A stretch of DNA of 64,000 nucleotides from contig CAXUDB010000001.1 of the NCBI GenBank assembly GCA_964249755.1, positions 496,001 through 560,000 on the forward strand, written 5' to 3'. Positions 8,821-17,940 of the stretch are shown one piece after another; the stretch's first letter is position 1, and every line of letters starts with the position of its first letter. The position numbers and the translations under genes were made by a program. This DNA comes from Ilyomonas sp964249755. Its GTDB lineage: Bacteria > Bacteroidota > Bacteroidia > Chitinophagales > Chitinophagaceae. The notes beneath the pieces were generated by a model. That model had not been told where the DNA came from. It saw only the letters and a program-made list of their open reading frames with translations, and did not search any database.

Positions 8821-9928
8821 GATTATGCAGGTACTGCCTGCGTTGGGCTGGGGCGGCGCGCAGATATTCTGCATCCAGCTCTGCAACGAACTGGTGCAGC
8901 GCGAAGGCTACGAAGTAACGCTCGTTACTATGTATCATCACAAGCCTAACAAGCATTTACCGTTAAGTTTATTAGATAAGCGAGTTAAGTTTATCACACT
9001 TGGAAAGCGGCCGGCACTTGACCCAACCATGTTCTTCAAGCTATGGAAAACGATGGAGAAGTTGCAACCCGATGTTGTGCATACACATCTTCATGCGGGT
9101 TATTATTGCTTTTTGGGTTATTTGCGGATGAAGCAGCCGTTTAAAAAGATTCATACCTTTCATAATCTCGTCAAACGTGATAGCCCGTGGCTGGGAAGAC
9201 AAGCGTTCAAATACTTTTTCAGCCATCATATTATCATTCCGGTTAGTATTTCGGAAGAAGTTCACAAAGGTGCAATTGAGGAATATGGCGAGCCGATCAA
9301 AACCCTAATTCCCAACGGTTCCGATCCGGTGAAAAGAACGCCAAATTTTGAAGAAACGAAGCAGCATATCGAAGCATTAAAAAAGGATAAGGATACAAAA
9401 GTCTTGGTGAACGTAGCCCGCATCAGCGCGCAAAAAAACCAGCAACTGTTATTACGTTGCATGAAGCGTTTAGAAAATGAAGGTGAGAATGTGATTGCCT
9501 TGGTTATTGGCGATTATGTAGCAGACGATAAAAAGATTTATGATGAACTGATGGCGATGAAACCAGGCAATGTTCACTTCATTGGTAAAGTGTCCAACGT
9601 AGCCGATTACCTGTTAAATGCTGATGCGTTTGTATTATCATCCACCTTTGAAGGTTTGCCCATTGCTTTGCTCGAAGCAATCTCCGCAGGCGCAACGCCG
9701 GTTTGCACGCCGGTGGGTGGCTTGAAAGATGTGGTAACGGAAGACGTTGGATACTTGTCAACCGAAGTATCGGAAGACAGCTTTACAACCGTGCTTCAAA
9801 CATTTATCAGCGCAACAAAGGAAGAAATTGATAGAAAAAGAATAAATGCTAAGGCTTTGTTCGAGCAGGCCTACAGCATGAAGAACTGCGCGATTAAATA
9901 TGATGCCTTATATTTTAATCCGTTCTAA
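8813..9928 (+). CDS. GT4-like glycosyltransferase
   Basis: About 371 residues with a GT-B fold. The N-terminal acceptor domain starts MRKIMQVLPALGWGGAQ and contains the GGA loop; the C-terminal domain has the donor-site pattern SSTFEGLPIALLEAISAG (E-x7-E). ATG at 8813 is chosen because the upstream extension lies wholly inside the sulfotransferase gene. The 8-bp overlap with that gene suggests coupling. It probably adds a hexose or uronic acid/xylose unit to a surface glycan or lipid. Confidence 0.9.
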   Translation: MRKIMQVLPALGWGGAQIFCIQLCNELVQREGYEVTLVTMYHHKPNKHLPLSLLDKRVKFITLGKRPALDPTMFFKLWKTMEKLQPDVVHTHLHAGYYCFLGYLRMKQPFKKIHTFHNLVKRDSPWLGRQAFKYFFSHHIIIPVSISEEVHKGAIEEYGEPIKTLIPNGSDPVKRTPNFEETKQHIEALKKDKDTKVLVNVARISAQKNQQLLLRCMKRLENEGENVIALVIGDYVADDKKIYDELMAMKPGNVHFIGKVSNVADYLLNADAFVLSSTFEGLPIALLEAISAGATPVCTPVGGLKDVVTEDVGYLSTEVSEDSFTTVLQTFISATKEEIDRKRINAKALFEQAYSMKNCAIKYDALYFNPF

Positions 9929-10048
9929 TCTTATTTTAAGGGAGCCGTTTAAAAAATCTGGAATAATTTTACCTCCGAACAAAAAAGGATTCCAAAACGA
10001 CGGTTTATTGAAACTCACCCATGGTTTCGCTACCGGTTACACCAGAAT

Positions 10049-10801
10049 ATGACCCGTTTTGTTATACTCTCTACGCAGCGCAGCGGTTCTACGGTTCTTA
10101 CCCGAACATTGGATGAGCATCCGGATATCTTCTGCGCCGGTGAGATTTTTCACGAATCGAAAGAAGGTATTCATCACGCGGAATGGCATTTTCCAGCCTG
10201 GAAAATAGTAGGCGGTAAAGGTTCGAAGCTGAATAAACTGGTGAATTACCCGAACCTGAAGTGGAACGCGGTAAAGCACCTTGAAAAGTTCTTTGCAGAA
10301 GAGAATACAGTAAAAGCCAAAGGCTTTAAGCTGATGTATTCGCACGTTAAAAGCGGGCCTTTTATTTGGGAGTATATAAAGAGCAGCAATACGAACGTGA
10401 TTGTTTTAATTCGCAGCAATACCTTTAAAATGGCGCTGTCGCGATATCGGATGGAGAGGAGCGGAACGGCGCACAGCAAGGATGGTAAGGTTGCTTCATC
10501 ACTCATCACGGTTCCGGCAGGGGCATTGTTGCAGCAAACGCTGCAACTGCAAAGTGTAAACGAAAAGCTGCTCTCGCTTTCACAACAAACCAACCGGCTG
10601 ATTCTTCATTACGAAGACTTTGCCGACTGGACCAACGTAATGCAACGGACCGATACTTTCCTTGGTGTTCCGTTCATTGACGTAAAGCCGGTACTGAAAA
10701 AAATAAGCGCCGACAATTGGAAAGAAGAAGTAAAGAATTATAAAGAAATAGAAGACGTATTCGCACAAAACAACGCATCACAATATCTTGTTCATTCATA
10801 A
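10049..10801 (+). CDS. second sulfotransferase
   Basis: 250 residues. The PAPS-binding loop is STQRSGSTVLTRTL (8-21) and the 3'-phosphate site is VLIRSNTFKMALSRYRM (119-135), with Arg122 and Ser131 in the expected places. It is more distant from the first sulfotransferase than a recent duplicate would be, so it probably sulfates a different position or acceptor; it resembles Stf0/LPS-sulfotransferase-like proteins. It lies 120 bp after the glycosyltransferase and 31 bp before ugd. Confidence 0.85.
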   Translation: MTRFVILSTQRSGSTVLTRTLDEHPDIFCAGEIFHESKEGIHHAEWHFPAWKIVGGKGSKLNKLVNYPNLKWNAVKHLEKFFAEENTVKAKGFKLMYSHVKSGPFIWEYIKSSNTNVIVLIRSNTFKMALSRYRMERSGTAHSKDGKVASSLITVPAGALLQQTLQLQSVNEKLLSLSQQTNRLILHYEDFADWTNVMQRTDTFLGVPFIDVKPVLKKISADNWKEEVKNYKEIEDVFAQNNASQYLVHS

Positions 10802-10832
10802 AAGGGCTGAAAAGCTGTAAACAAAAAACAAT

Positions 10833-12194
10833 ATGAAAATTGTAGTCGTAGGCACCGGTTATGTAGGTTTGGTAACCGGCGCATGTCTCGCCGAAGTCGG
10901 CATTGAAGTCGTATGCATAGATGTCATTCAGCAAAAAATTGACAATCTGAAAAAGGGCATCCTTCCCATCTACGAGCCCGGACTGGAAGACATTGTTAAA
11001 CGCAATTACAAAAAAGGCAGGCTGCATTTCAGCACCGATCTGGCTGACTCTATCCGCGGTGCGCAGGTAGCGTTCATTGCGGTAGGCACGCCGCCCGGTG
11101 AGGATGGCAGCGCCGATTTAAAATACGTATTACAGGTGGCAGATACCATCGGCAAACACATTACCGATTACATTGTGGTGGTAACCAAAAGCACCGTACC
11201 GGTTGGTACTGCCGCTAAGGTAAATGCCGGCATTAAAGCCGCTTTGAAAAACAGGGATGAAGAGATTGAATATGATGTTGCTTCTAATCCTGAGTTCTTA
11301 AAAGAAGGCGCTGCGGTAGATGATTTCCTAAAACCAGACCGCATTGTAATTGGTGTTGAAAGCGAACGTGCCAGAAACGTATTGCAGCAGATGTACAATC
11401 CATTTTTGTTAAACGGTCATCCAATTTTGTTTATGGATGTGCCTTCGGCAGAAATGACGAAGTATGCAGCCAATGCAATGCTGGCAACCAAGATTTCTTT
11501 TATGAATGATATTGCCAACCTGTGCGAGCTGGTAGGTGCGAATGTGAACCATGTGCGTAAAGGCATTGGCTCCGATCTGCGTATTGGTAACCGCTTTATT
11601 TATCCGGGCATTGGTTATGGTGGTTCCTGTTTTCCAAAAGATGTAAAAGCATTAATTAAAACCGGCCAGAAAAACGGGTACGACCTGCGCATTTTAAATG
11701 CCGTAGAAGAGGTAAATGAAGATCAGAAGAAAGTAATTGTTACCAAAATAAAGAACTATTACAATAACGATATTGCCGGTAAAACATTCGCCATGTGGGG
11801 CTTGTCTTTTAAGCCAAAAACCGATGACATGCGCGAAGCACCCTCCCTGGTAATCATTGATATGCTGCTGGAAGCCGGTGCGCAGGTAAAGGCTTACGAT
11901 CCGGTATCTATGCCGGAAGCGAAGCACATGATTGGCGACAAAATCACCTTCGTGGAAGAAGCGGCTGAAGCTACTAAGGGTGCGGATGCCTTATTGCTGA
12001 TTACAGAGTGGCCGGAGTTCCGTCTGCCCGATTGGGACGAGATTAAAGCTAACATGAAAGGTCATGTGATTTTTGATGGCAGAAACATTTATACTGCCGA
12101 TGAAATCCGTGAACATGGCTTTGAGTACTTCGGTATTGGTCGCTATGCAAACGGAATTAAAAATTATGGTGAAACGGTAACGACATTACGATAA
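10833..12194 (+). CDS. ugd: UDP-glucose 6-dehydrogenase
   Basis: 453 residues. The NAD-binding motif is GTGYVGL at the N-terminus and the catalytic Cys is C266 in YGGSCFPKD; NPEFLKEG and KSTVPVGTA are also typical. It oxidises UDP-glucose to UDP-glucuronate with two NAD. The neighbouring decarboxylase would turn part of the product into UDP-xylose, so the locus supplies both sugar donors for its glycosyltransferases. Confidence 0.97.
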   Translation: MKIVVVGTGYVGLVTGACLAEVGIEVVCIDVIQQKIDNLKKGILPIYEPGLEDIVKRNYKKGRLHFSTDLADSIRGAQVAFIAVGTPPGEDGSADLKYVLQVADTIGKHITDYIVVVTKSTVPVGTAAKVNAGIKAALKNRDEEIEYDVASNPEFLKEGAAVDDFLKPDRIVIGVESERARNVLQQMYNPFLLNGHPILFMDVPSAEMTKYAANAMLATKISFMNDIANLCELVGANVNHVRKGIGSDLRIGNRFIYPGIGYGGSCFPKDVKALIKTGQKNGYDLRILNAVEEVNEDQKKVIVTKIKNYYNNDIAGKTFAMWGLSFKPKTDDMREAPSLVIIDMLLEAGAQVKAYDPVSMPEAKHMIGDKITFVEEAAEATKGADALLLITEWPEFRLPDWDEIKANMKGHVIFDGRNIYTADEIREHGFEYFGIGRYANGIKNYGETVTTLR

Positions 12195-12200
12195 ATTGTT

Positions 12201-12277
12201 TCCCGCAGATAACGCTGATTGTGCGCAGAAAACAACAAATAGATTCTGCGTTTCTCTGCGTTATCTGCGGGATTTTT
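12201..12277. terminator. nested inverted repeat with T tract after ugd
   Basis: A perfect 15-bp inverted repeat (TCCCGCAGATAACGC at 12201-12215, complement at 12258-12272) encloses a second 7-bp pair (CGCAGAA/TTCTGCG) and is followed by TTTTTCTT. It can act as a Rho-independent terminator for ugd, but it also looks like one of the dispersed inverted-pair repeats of this genome. Confidence 0.6.
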
Positions 12278-12294
12278 CTTTATAAAATCAACCA

Positions 12295-13284
12295 ATGAAA
12301 AAAAGAATCTTAATCACGGGAGCGGCAGGCTTTTTGGGATCTCATTTATGCGACCGCTTCATTGCCGAAGGTTATCATGTGATTGGTATGGACAATCTCA
12401 TCACCGGCAACCTGCAGAACATTGAACACCTGTTTCCCAATGCCGACTTCGAATTCTACAACCACGATATCACCAAGTTTGTCCATGTATCGGGCAAGCT
12501 CGATTACATCCTGCATTTTGCTTCCCCTGCCAGCCCGATTGATTATTTAAAAATTCCGATACAAACTTTAAAAGTAGGTGCGCATGGCACACATAATTTG
12601 TTGGGTTTGGCAAAAGATAAAGGCGCCCGCATTCTTGTCGCTTCTACCTCCGAAGTCTATGGCGACCCCAGTGTGCATCCGCAGCAGGAAACCTATTGGG
12701 GCAATGTAAATCCGGTTGGTCCGCGCGGTGTATATGATGAAGCCAAGCGCTACCAGGAAGCCATTACCATGGCGTATCATACTTATCATGGATTGGAAAC
12801 GCGCATCATCCGCATCTTTAACACCTATGGTCCGCGTATGCGGTTAAATGATGGTCGCGTGCTGCCGGCGTTCATTGGACAAGCATTGCGTGGCGAAGAC
12901 TTAACTGTGTTTGGCGATGGCTCGCAAACGCGTTCTTTTTGTTATGTAGATGACTTGGTAGAAGGTATCTATCGTTTGCTGCATAGCGATTATGCAGGAC
13001 CTGTGAATATTGGTAATCCATCTGAAATTACCATCGGTCAGTTTGCAGAAGAGATATTGAAGCTCACCGGTGCCAACCAGAAAGTTATTTACAAGCCTTT
13101 GCCTACTGATGATCCGAAGCAGCGCCAGCCAGACATTACATTGGCCAGGCAGCTTCTTGGCTGGGAACCGAAAGTAGACAGAGCAGAAGGTTTGAAGATT
13201 ACCTACGAATACTTCAAGTCGCTAACGATGGACGACTTGTATAAGAAAGAGCACAAAGACTTTTCTTCTTACGTAAAGCAATAA
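12295..13284 (+). CDS. UDP-glucuronate decarboxylase (UDP-xylose synthase)
   Basis: 329-residue short-chain dehydrogenase of the UXS group. It has GAAGFLG (9-15), the UXS signature FASPASPIDY, and the catalytic Y147-x3-K151 in GPRGVYDEAKR, followed by RIFNTYGPRM. It converts UDP-glucuronate to UDP-xylose through a tightly bound NAD. UXS proteins lack the Arg pattern of ArnA-like decarboxylases, and the sequence fits UXS better than dTDP-glucose 4,6-dehydratase. It follows ugd, forming a two-step route. Confidence 0.93.
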   Translation: MKKRILITGAAGFLGSHLCDRFIAEGYHVIGMDNLITGNLQNIEHLFPNADFEFYNHDITKFVHVSGKLDYILHFASPASPIDYLKIPIQTLKVGAHGTHNLLGLAKDKGARILVASTSEVYGDPSVHPQQETYWGNVNPVGPRGVYDEAKRYQEAITMAYHTYHGLETRIIRIFNTYGPRMRLNDGRVLPAFIGQALRGEDLTVFGDGSQTRSFCYVDDLVEGIYRLLHSDYAGPVNIGNPSEITIGQFAEEILKLTGANQKVIYKPLPTDDPKQRQPDITLARQLLGWEPKVDRAEGLKITYEYFKSLTMDDLYKKEHKDFSSYVKQ

Positions 13285-13290
13285 TTTTTA

Positions 13291-13360
13291 TTTGCCAGGA
13301 AGGCATGAAGACACAAAAGAATAGTTGCAAACTTTGTGTTCTTTATGCCTTCGTGGCAAA
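13291..13360. repeat. inverted pair of a dispersed intergenic repeat
   Basis: The left arm (13291-13318, TTTGCCAGGAAGGCATGAAG...) and right arm (13333-13360, ...ATGCCTTCGTGGCAAA) are near-perfect reverse complements with a 14-bp loop. The phrase 'tgccttcgtggcaaa' is a widespread dispersed repeat in Bacteroidota. It may double as a terminator for the UDP-xylose synthase gene. Confidence 0.7.
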
Positions 13361-13381
13361 TTCATGTTACGCCAAAACAAC

Positions 13382-14518
13382 ATGCAGCAAAGAGTAAAAA
13401 TCTTACACATTACCCAATCCGTAGGCGGTGTAGAAACCTATCTCAAACAAATCATTAGCACGATAGACCACAGCCGTTTTGAGCTGAAGATTGTAGGCAC
13501 TATTTCCGAAAACTTAGAACCTTATTGTGTTAAGCACAACGTAGCTTTCACCCGCCTGAAAATGGCGCGTGGCTTAAATCCGTTCTTAGATTTCGCTTCT
13601 GTTTTCCAGCTTAAAAAAATTATACAAAAAGAAGGAGCAGCCTGCGCCCACCTGCACAGTGCAAAAGGCGGCTTCATTGGCAGAATCGCCTGTTCATTGG
13701 CGAAGCAAAAATCGCTGTATACACCTCATGCCCTGTCTTATCTTTCCTTTACCGGCGTTAAACGCAAGGCCTTTTTTTCGTTGGAAAAATTCGCGAAGCG
13801 CTTTACTTATAAAATCCTCGCCATCTCGCACAGCGAGGCAGAACGCTGCGTAAAAGACCTGGGGCACAAGCGCGAAAACATTTTCGTCATTCCCAATTCT
13901 TTGGTGATTGACAACTATTGGTACAACACCAATACGGCTCATCTGCACCGGTTAGAAGGAAAGTATACAATAGGCAACATTGCCCGGTTAACGCCCCAAA
14001 AAAACCCGGTGCTCTTTGTAGAGATTGCCGCTGCTGTTATTAAAAAGATGGGCACCGATGTTCACTTTTATATTTTAGGTATTGGCGAGCACGACCACCT
14101 GATGGATGCCGTGCAAGCCAAAATAAAAGAGCATAACATTGCCGCCAATCTTCACCTGCTGGAGCGCGGCGATCTGCAAACCTCTATTCATTTCCTTCAA
14201 CAGCTCCATGTGTTTCTTTTCCCTTCCGTGTTCGAAGGTTTGTCCTATGCTTTACTGGAAGCCATGCTGCAAGGCGTGCCGCCGGTAGTAAGCAATGTAG
14301 ATGGCAATAATGATGTGATTCAAAATGGTGTGAATGGGTTTACCTGCAATGCGCTGGGGGAATATGTAGATGGTATCGTTTCTTTATTGCAGAGTGAAAC
14401 TATGCAGAAGCAATTGGGCGACGCGGCAAAGCAGTATGTATTAGACCATCATGATTTAAAGAAAAACATCCACAAACTGGAAGCTATTTATGAGCAGTTT
14501 GCAGAGATGAAGTATTAA
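13382..14518 (+). CDS. GT4-like glycosyltransferase
   Basis: About 378 residues with a GT-B fold: N-terminal KILHITQSVGGVETYL, central HTPHALS and IPNSL, and the donor motif FPSVFEGLSYALLEAMLQG. I start at ATG 13382; a second ATG at 13364 is possible, and the longer TTG start lies inside the preceding repeat. It is only distantly related to the glycosyltransferase at 8813. As last gene of the plus-strand locus it probably extends the same sulfated glycan. Confidence 0.88.
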   Translation: MQQRVKILHITQSVGGVETYLKQIISTIDHSRFELKIVGTISENLEPYCVKHNVAFTRLKMARGLNPFLDFASVFQLKKIIQKEGAACAHLHSAKGGFIGRIACSLAKQKSLYTPHALSYLSFTGVKRKAFFSLEKFAKRFTYKILAISHSEAERCVKDLGHKRENIFVIPNSLVIDNYWYNTNTAHLHRLEGKYTIGNIARLTPQKNPVLFVEIAAAVIKKMGTDVHFYILGIGEHDHLMDAVQAKIKEHNIAANLHLLERGDLQTSIHFLQQLHVFLFPSVFEGLSYALLEAMLQGVPPVVSNVDGNNDVIQNGVNGFTCNALGEYVDGIVSLLQSETMQKQLGDAAKQYVLDHHDLKKNIHKLEAIYEQFAEMKY

Positions 14519-14559
14519 ACATAAACCTGATTGCCTGCAAGAACATAAGCCCGGCTTTT

Positions 14560-14958
14560 TCAGCCCTCAGCTAATATTTTATTCAGATCCTCTTCCGAAA
14601 CAGGCTTTACAATAAAGTCGGAAACAATAGCGATAGCTTTTGCTCTCGCATGATCTTCTTCTTCTATCGATGAACTAATTACATACACAATAATTTTCTT
14701 CCCAAACCGCGATTTCAGTTCAATAAATTCGTCCAGGAATTCCCATCCATCCATAACCGGCATGTTTACATCCAGCAAAATAATATCCGGCAACTCTTCC
14801 TCATACTCAACATGCTCCGATAAAAAATCCAGCGCATATTTGCCGTTCGAGAACATAATTAGTCTGTCCGTAAATTGTACACGAGCGATTAGCCGGTTTA
14901 AACCATATATATAAATCGGGTCATCATCTACGATGCACGTCAGCTTAAACTTTCTCAT
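14560..14958 (-). CDS. single-domain response regulator (CheY-like)
   Basis: 132 residues, a receiver domain only. The acidic pair is D11-D13 (VDDDP), the phospho-acceptor D63 in LLDVNMPVMDG and the conserved Lys K118 in FIVKPVSEED. No output domain is present, so it would act by protein contact, as in Rcp1-type partners of sensor kinases. Its ATG at 14958 lies inside the last codons of the histidine kinase gene (14-bp overlap), so the two are certainly a pair. Confidence 0.92.
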   Translation of the reverse strand: MRKFKLTCIVDDDPIYIYGLNRLIARVQFTDRLIMFSNGKYALDFLSEHVEYEEELPDIILLDVNMPVMDGWEFLDEFIELKSRFGKKIIVYVISSSIEEEDHARAKAIAIVSDFIVKPVSEEDLNKILAEG

Positions 14959-16528
14959 TGAAAAATATTTTAAAAGCAGTTCCATTATCCAAAGTGCTGT
15001 CAACCATTATACGACCGCCATTCGATTCTATTTGCGTCTTTGCCATAAACAAGCCTACCCCATGCGCATCTTCATTGCCGTGGAAGGTTTTGTACAGCCC
15101 GAACAATTTACTTCCATGCTTCTCCAGATTTATTCCCAATCCATTGTCCCGGCATTCGAGTATCGTAGTGCCATTTTCGTTTTTATAAGTACTTAGCTGC
15201 AACAGCAGGTTTCTTTTAGGACTCCGATATTTAATCGCATTCGACACCAGGTTTAGCAAAATACTTTCAAAATAAACTTTTGGAAACAGAACGCTTTTAA
15301 CAGTAAAGTCCAATTCTACAAGGGCATTACATTTATTTATTTCTGGTTGCAATACGTCCAATACTTTTTTTGTCATTTCAGTAAAGCAAATCTGGTCAGC
15401 TGGTATAGCGATTTCTTTTATCCGGATCGCGTTGGATAAATCATCCAAAGTTTGACTTAAATTATTACTTACTTTATGTAGCAAACCCACAAGTTTAGTA
15501 TTGTTTTCGTCCAACTTATCAAGTTCAAAAAGACTGGTAAGAGTAGTAAGGTTAGTGCTATGGCTACGGATGTTGTGAGATAAAATATGCGTGAAGTTTT
15601 TAAGCTGTTCCTTCTTTTCATTTACATCAGAAAGCAATGCCAGGGCAAGTTCTGTTGTTTTATATTTATTGATGTTCATGAATGTGCCTTTCAGCTTCAC
15701 CACTTTGCCGCTTTTATCATACACAGGTTCTCCCTTTGACCGCACCCATATCTTCTTATTCTCTTTGGTTACTATTTCCAGCTCAAGATCCCAGGGTGTA
15801 TCCTGGGCAATGGCCAGCTCAATTGCCTTATCCCTCTGGGTTTTGTAAGGTTCAGGAACAAATTCTAATATATTTACATCATTCATGGGAGTATCATAGG
15901 GAAGTGCCAAAATATCGTACATAATTTTTGAACATTTCCTCTCACCACTGATCAGGTCAAGCTCCCACGCACCAATTTGGCTCATTCTTACCGCTTCTGC
16001 GCATAGTTGTTCACTTTCCTTCAGCTTTTCTTCCACTGCCATTCTTTTATCCATTTCAACCTCCAGGTCGTGTACCGTTCTCAGGTTAAATATCTGCGGC
16101 AGGGCTTTGGCTAAATAGTAAACCGTAACAACCGAAATCAAAGCGGTAAAAAAGCGCATCAAAGCACTTAAACGGTAAGCCGGCCACCAGAACATCAGCC
16201 CGTCTAAAAGGTGCGTTAAGCCGCACAAAACAATAAAACCAATGAATAGCAGATAGAGGTTCCGGAAGGGCATATTTCTTTTTTTGCTTAGCACCTTGAT
16301 AAGTATAACCGGGATGGCAAAATAAGCAGCCCAAATGGTAAGATCAGAGATGATATACAACCAGCCATGAAAGTCGCTCCACGTGCCGCAGTGCCAGCGC
16401 GCCGGCCAATCGCGCGTATCAAAAAGGCCCGAAAAGAATTGGGTAACCTGGCTGGCTAAACTGGTGGTAACACTTGGGGCCTGAGCAATAGAGCACGAAG
16501 AATTACAATTATTGGGCGGCATAGGCAC
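14945..16528 (-). CDS. histidine kinase with ethylene-receptor-like sensor domain
   Basis: 527 residues. Residues ~55-147 form three membrane segments similar to the ethylene-binding domain of plant ETR1: ISDLTIWAAYFAIP (60-73), then IVLCGLTHL (99-107). C102 and H106 match the Cu(I) ligands of ETR1, and D62 and Y69 match conserved residues there. A PAS domain follows (~180-290), then a HisKA-like domain with H318 (LSHNIRSH), and HATPase_c with N426/N430, DNGLGI (461-466) and the GVGLFMAK lid. It should autophosphorylate and pass phosphate to the overlapping response regulator. The ligand is unknown; ethylene or another Cu-bound small molecule is only a hypothesis. Confidence 0.9.
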   Translation of the reverse strand: MPMPPNNCNSSCSIAQAPSVTTSLASQVTQFFSGLFDTRDWPARWHCGTWSDFHGWLYIISDLTIWAAYFAIPVILIKVLSKKRNMPFRNLYLLFIGFIVLCGLTHLLDGLMFWWPAYRLSALMRFFTALISVVTVYYLAKALPQIFNLRTVHDLEVEMDKRMAVEEKLKESEQLCAEAVRMSQIGAWELDLISGERKCSKIMYDILALPYDTPMNDVNILEFVPEPYKTQRDKAIELAIAQDTPWDLELEIVTKENKKIWVRSKGEPVYDKSGKVVKLKGTFMNINKYKTTELALALLSDVNEKKEQLKNFTHILSHNIRSHSTNLTTLTSLFELDKLDENNTKLVGLLHKVSNNLSQTLDDLSNAIRIKEIAIPADQICFTEMTKKVLDVLQPEINKCNALVELDFTVKSVLFPKVYFESILLNLVSNAIKYRSPKRNLLLQLSTYKNENGTTILECRDNGLGINLEKHGSKLFGLYKTFHGNEDAHGVGLFMAKTQIESNGGRIMVDSTLDNGTAFKIFFNEKV

Positions 16529-16993
16529 ACGTTAATCGAAACATTATCTATCAGTAAAAAGGCAGGAAAAGAGATAGGCAGAACAGCGGCGAGTTATTGA
16601 TTGCAATAACTGGATTCCTGGTAATGATTAACCGCAATCAGGTTATTTTTTTTATACAACTGCGAAATGCGATCAAGACACCAACAATTAAAACTAAGTG
16701 ATTTTTAATTGGTTTAGGATTAAAATGTTGGTTGATGTTTTAAATCACACACCGATTTCTATCGGTAGGTATCCGCATCCTTATTGTTCGGAAAATTGAG
16801 GGTTAGCTGTTATTGCGGGGTACAAGCAACCTATAAACTGACATACAGCCGGGAAGCGATGGATGAGCCGTTTGCCGGGTTGAAATCATTACGAAATTTT
16901 CTGCTTCGCCCGCTTGGCATTTTCTGCCGAACGGCTTACTTTAGTTCCCGCAAAAACGCATTTTATCACCCCAAATAAAAACTAAAACTTGCC
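16529..16993. other. intergenic, no clear gene
   Basis: This 465-bp gap lies between the divergent histidine kinase and the unknown-function gene. A degenerate copy of the 1341-type repeat is at 16809-16832. Small hairpins are at about 16593 (GTTATTG/CAATAAC) and 16752 (CCGAT/ATCGG). A 64-codon open frame at 16784 overlaps the repeat and resembles nothing I know. It must hold promoters for both flanking genes, but I cannot place them. Confidence 0.5.
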
Positions 16994-17923
16994 ATGAACG
17001 ACCAGCAGGAAAACCGCCTGAGCCGGGCGGAAAAAGTCGAAACTTTTCTCCTTCAACACAAAGACGACCTGAAAGCCACACCCGCCGTTACCGCTACCCT
17101 TCTTCCGCAACTTTCCACCGCCATTGAAAAAATGCGCAGCGACGACGAGAAAGCCGTAGCCGACAACACCGGCTACGGGGAAAGTAAAGAAGAAACCGAA
17201 ACCGCACTTGAAAACATGACCGACCACATTGGCAGCGCTATTGAAAGCTATGCCGATGACGAGGAGGATTTTGTGCTGCAGAACTCGGTAGAGTTTACCC
17301 TCTCGCAGATACAGGGCTTCCGCGATAACCGCCTCATCCAGTACGCACAGTTTGTGCTCGATACTGCGATGAGTGAAGCCATCAAACCCAGCCTGATTGC
17401 GGAGCACAACATAAAAGAAGAAGATATTAACAGCCTGAAAAACCTCATTGATAAGTACACCATGCAAGCCGCACAGCCGCTGCAGAAAAAGGGCGAAGCC
17501 GTTGCCTGGGGCAAACTGGTAGACCGCGACCTGGCAGATATAGATGCGGTACTGAACAAGGTTCGCCGCAAGATGAACACTTACCGATACACCAACCGCT
17601 TTCTCTTCGATGCCTTTACAGCGGTGGACAATATTGATGATACGGGCAGCCATAAGGGCAAGGAGGAAACCATCGCCCCCGGCGAAACCGTAACGGTGGC
17701 CACATTTCTGTACAATGCCGCTACTTCTTTTAGCCTTGTTAACACAGGCACCACCGGGCTATCGCTGGCAATGTATAAAAACGGTTCACAAACCGGCACA
17801 CCCGTGCTGGTAATGGCGGGCAATAAGGCTTCGGGTACGCTATCGGAGCTGGGCACTGATGGCGATGAGTTAAGAATAAGCAACCAGGGCAACACTACCG
17901 GTGGCTACAAATTTGATTTATAA
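16994..17923 (+). CDS. unknown protein: helical N-domain plus C-terminal beta module
   Basis: 309 residues with no signal peptide. Residues 1-~213 are predicted to be mostly helical, charged and acidic. After IDDTG (214-218) comes a Ser/Thr/Gly-rich segment that looks like a beta sandwich (GETVTVATFLYNAATSFSLV..., ending GGYKFDL). The N-domain is homologous to the protein at 50117: both have Y-A-x5-D followed 18 residues from the Tyr by SQI, Asp 7 residues after that Ser, and ID(D/N)TG about 110 residues later. Their C-terminal modules are unrelated. An eight-unit 21-bp repeat array starts 18 bp after its stop. Function unknown; I do not recognise the family. Confidence 0.8.
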   Translation: MNDQQENRLSRAEKVETFLLQHKDDLKATPAVTATLLPQLSTAIEKMRSDDEKAVADNTGYGESKEETETALENMTDHIGSAIESYADDEEDFVLQNSVEFTLSQIQGFRDNRLIQYAQFVLDTAMSEAIKPSLIAEHNIKEEDINSLKNLIDKYTMQAAQPLQKKGEAVAWGKLVDRDLADIDAVLNKVRRKMNTYRYTNRFLFDAFTAVDNIDDTGSHKGKEETIAPGETVTVATFLYNAATSFSLVNTGTTGLSLAMYKNGSQTGTPVLVMAGNKASGTLSELGTDGDELRISNQGNTTGGYKFDL

Positions 17924-17940
17924 AAAAAAAGGGGAACTAA

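Noticed and set aside
16784..16978. A 64-codon frame upstream of the unknown gene
   Set aside because: It overlaps a decayed dispersed repeat, has no recognisable domain and lies where promoters are expected.
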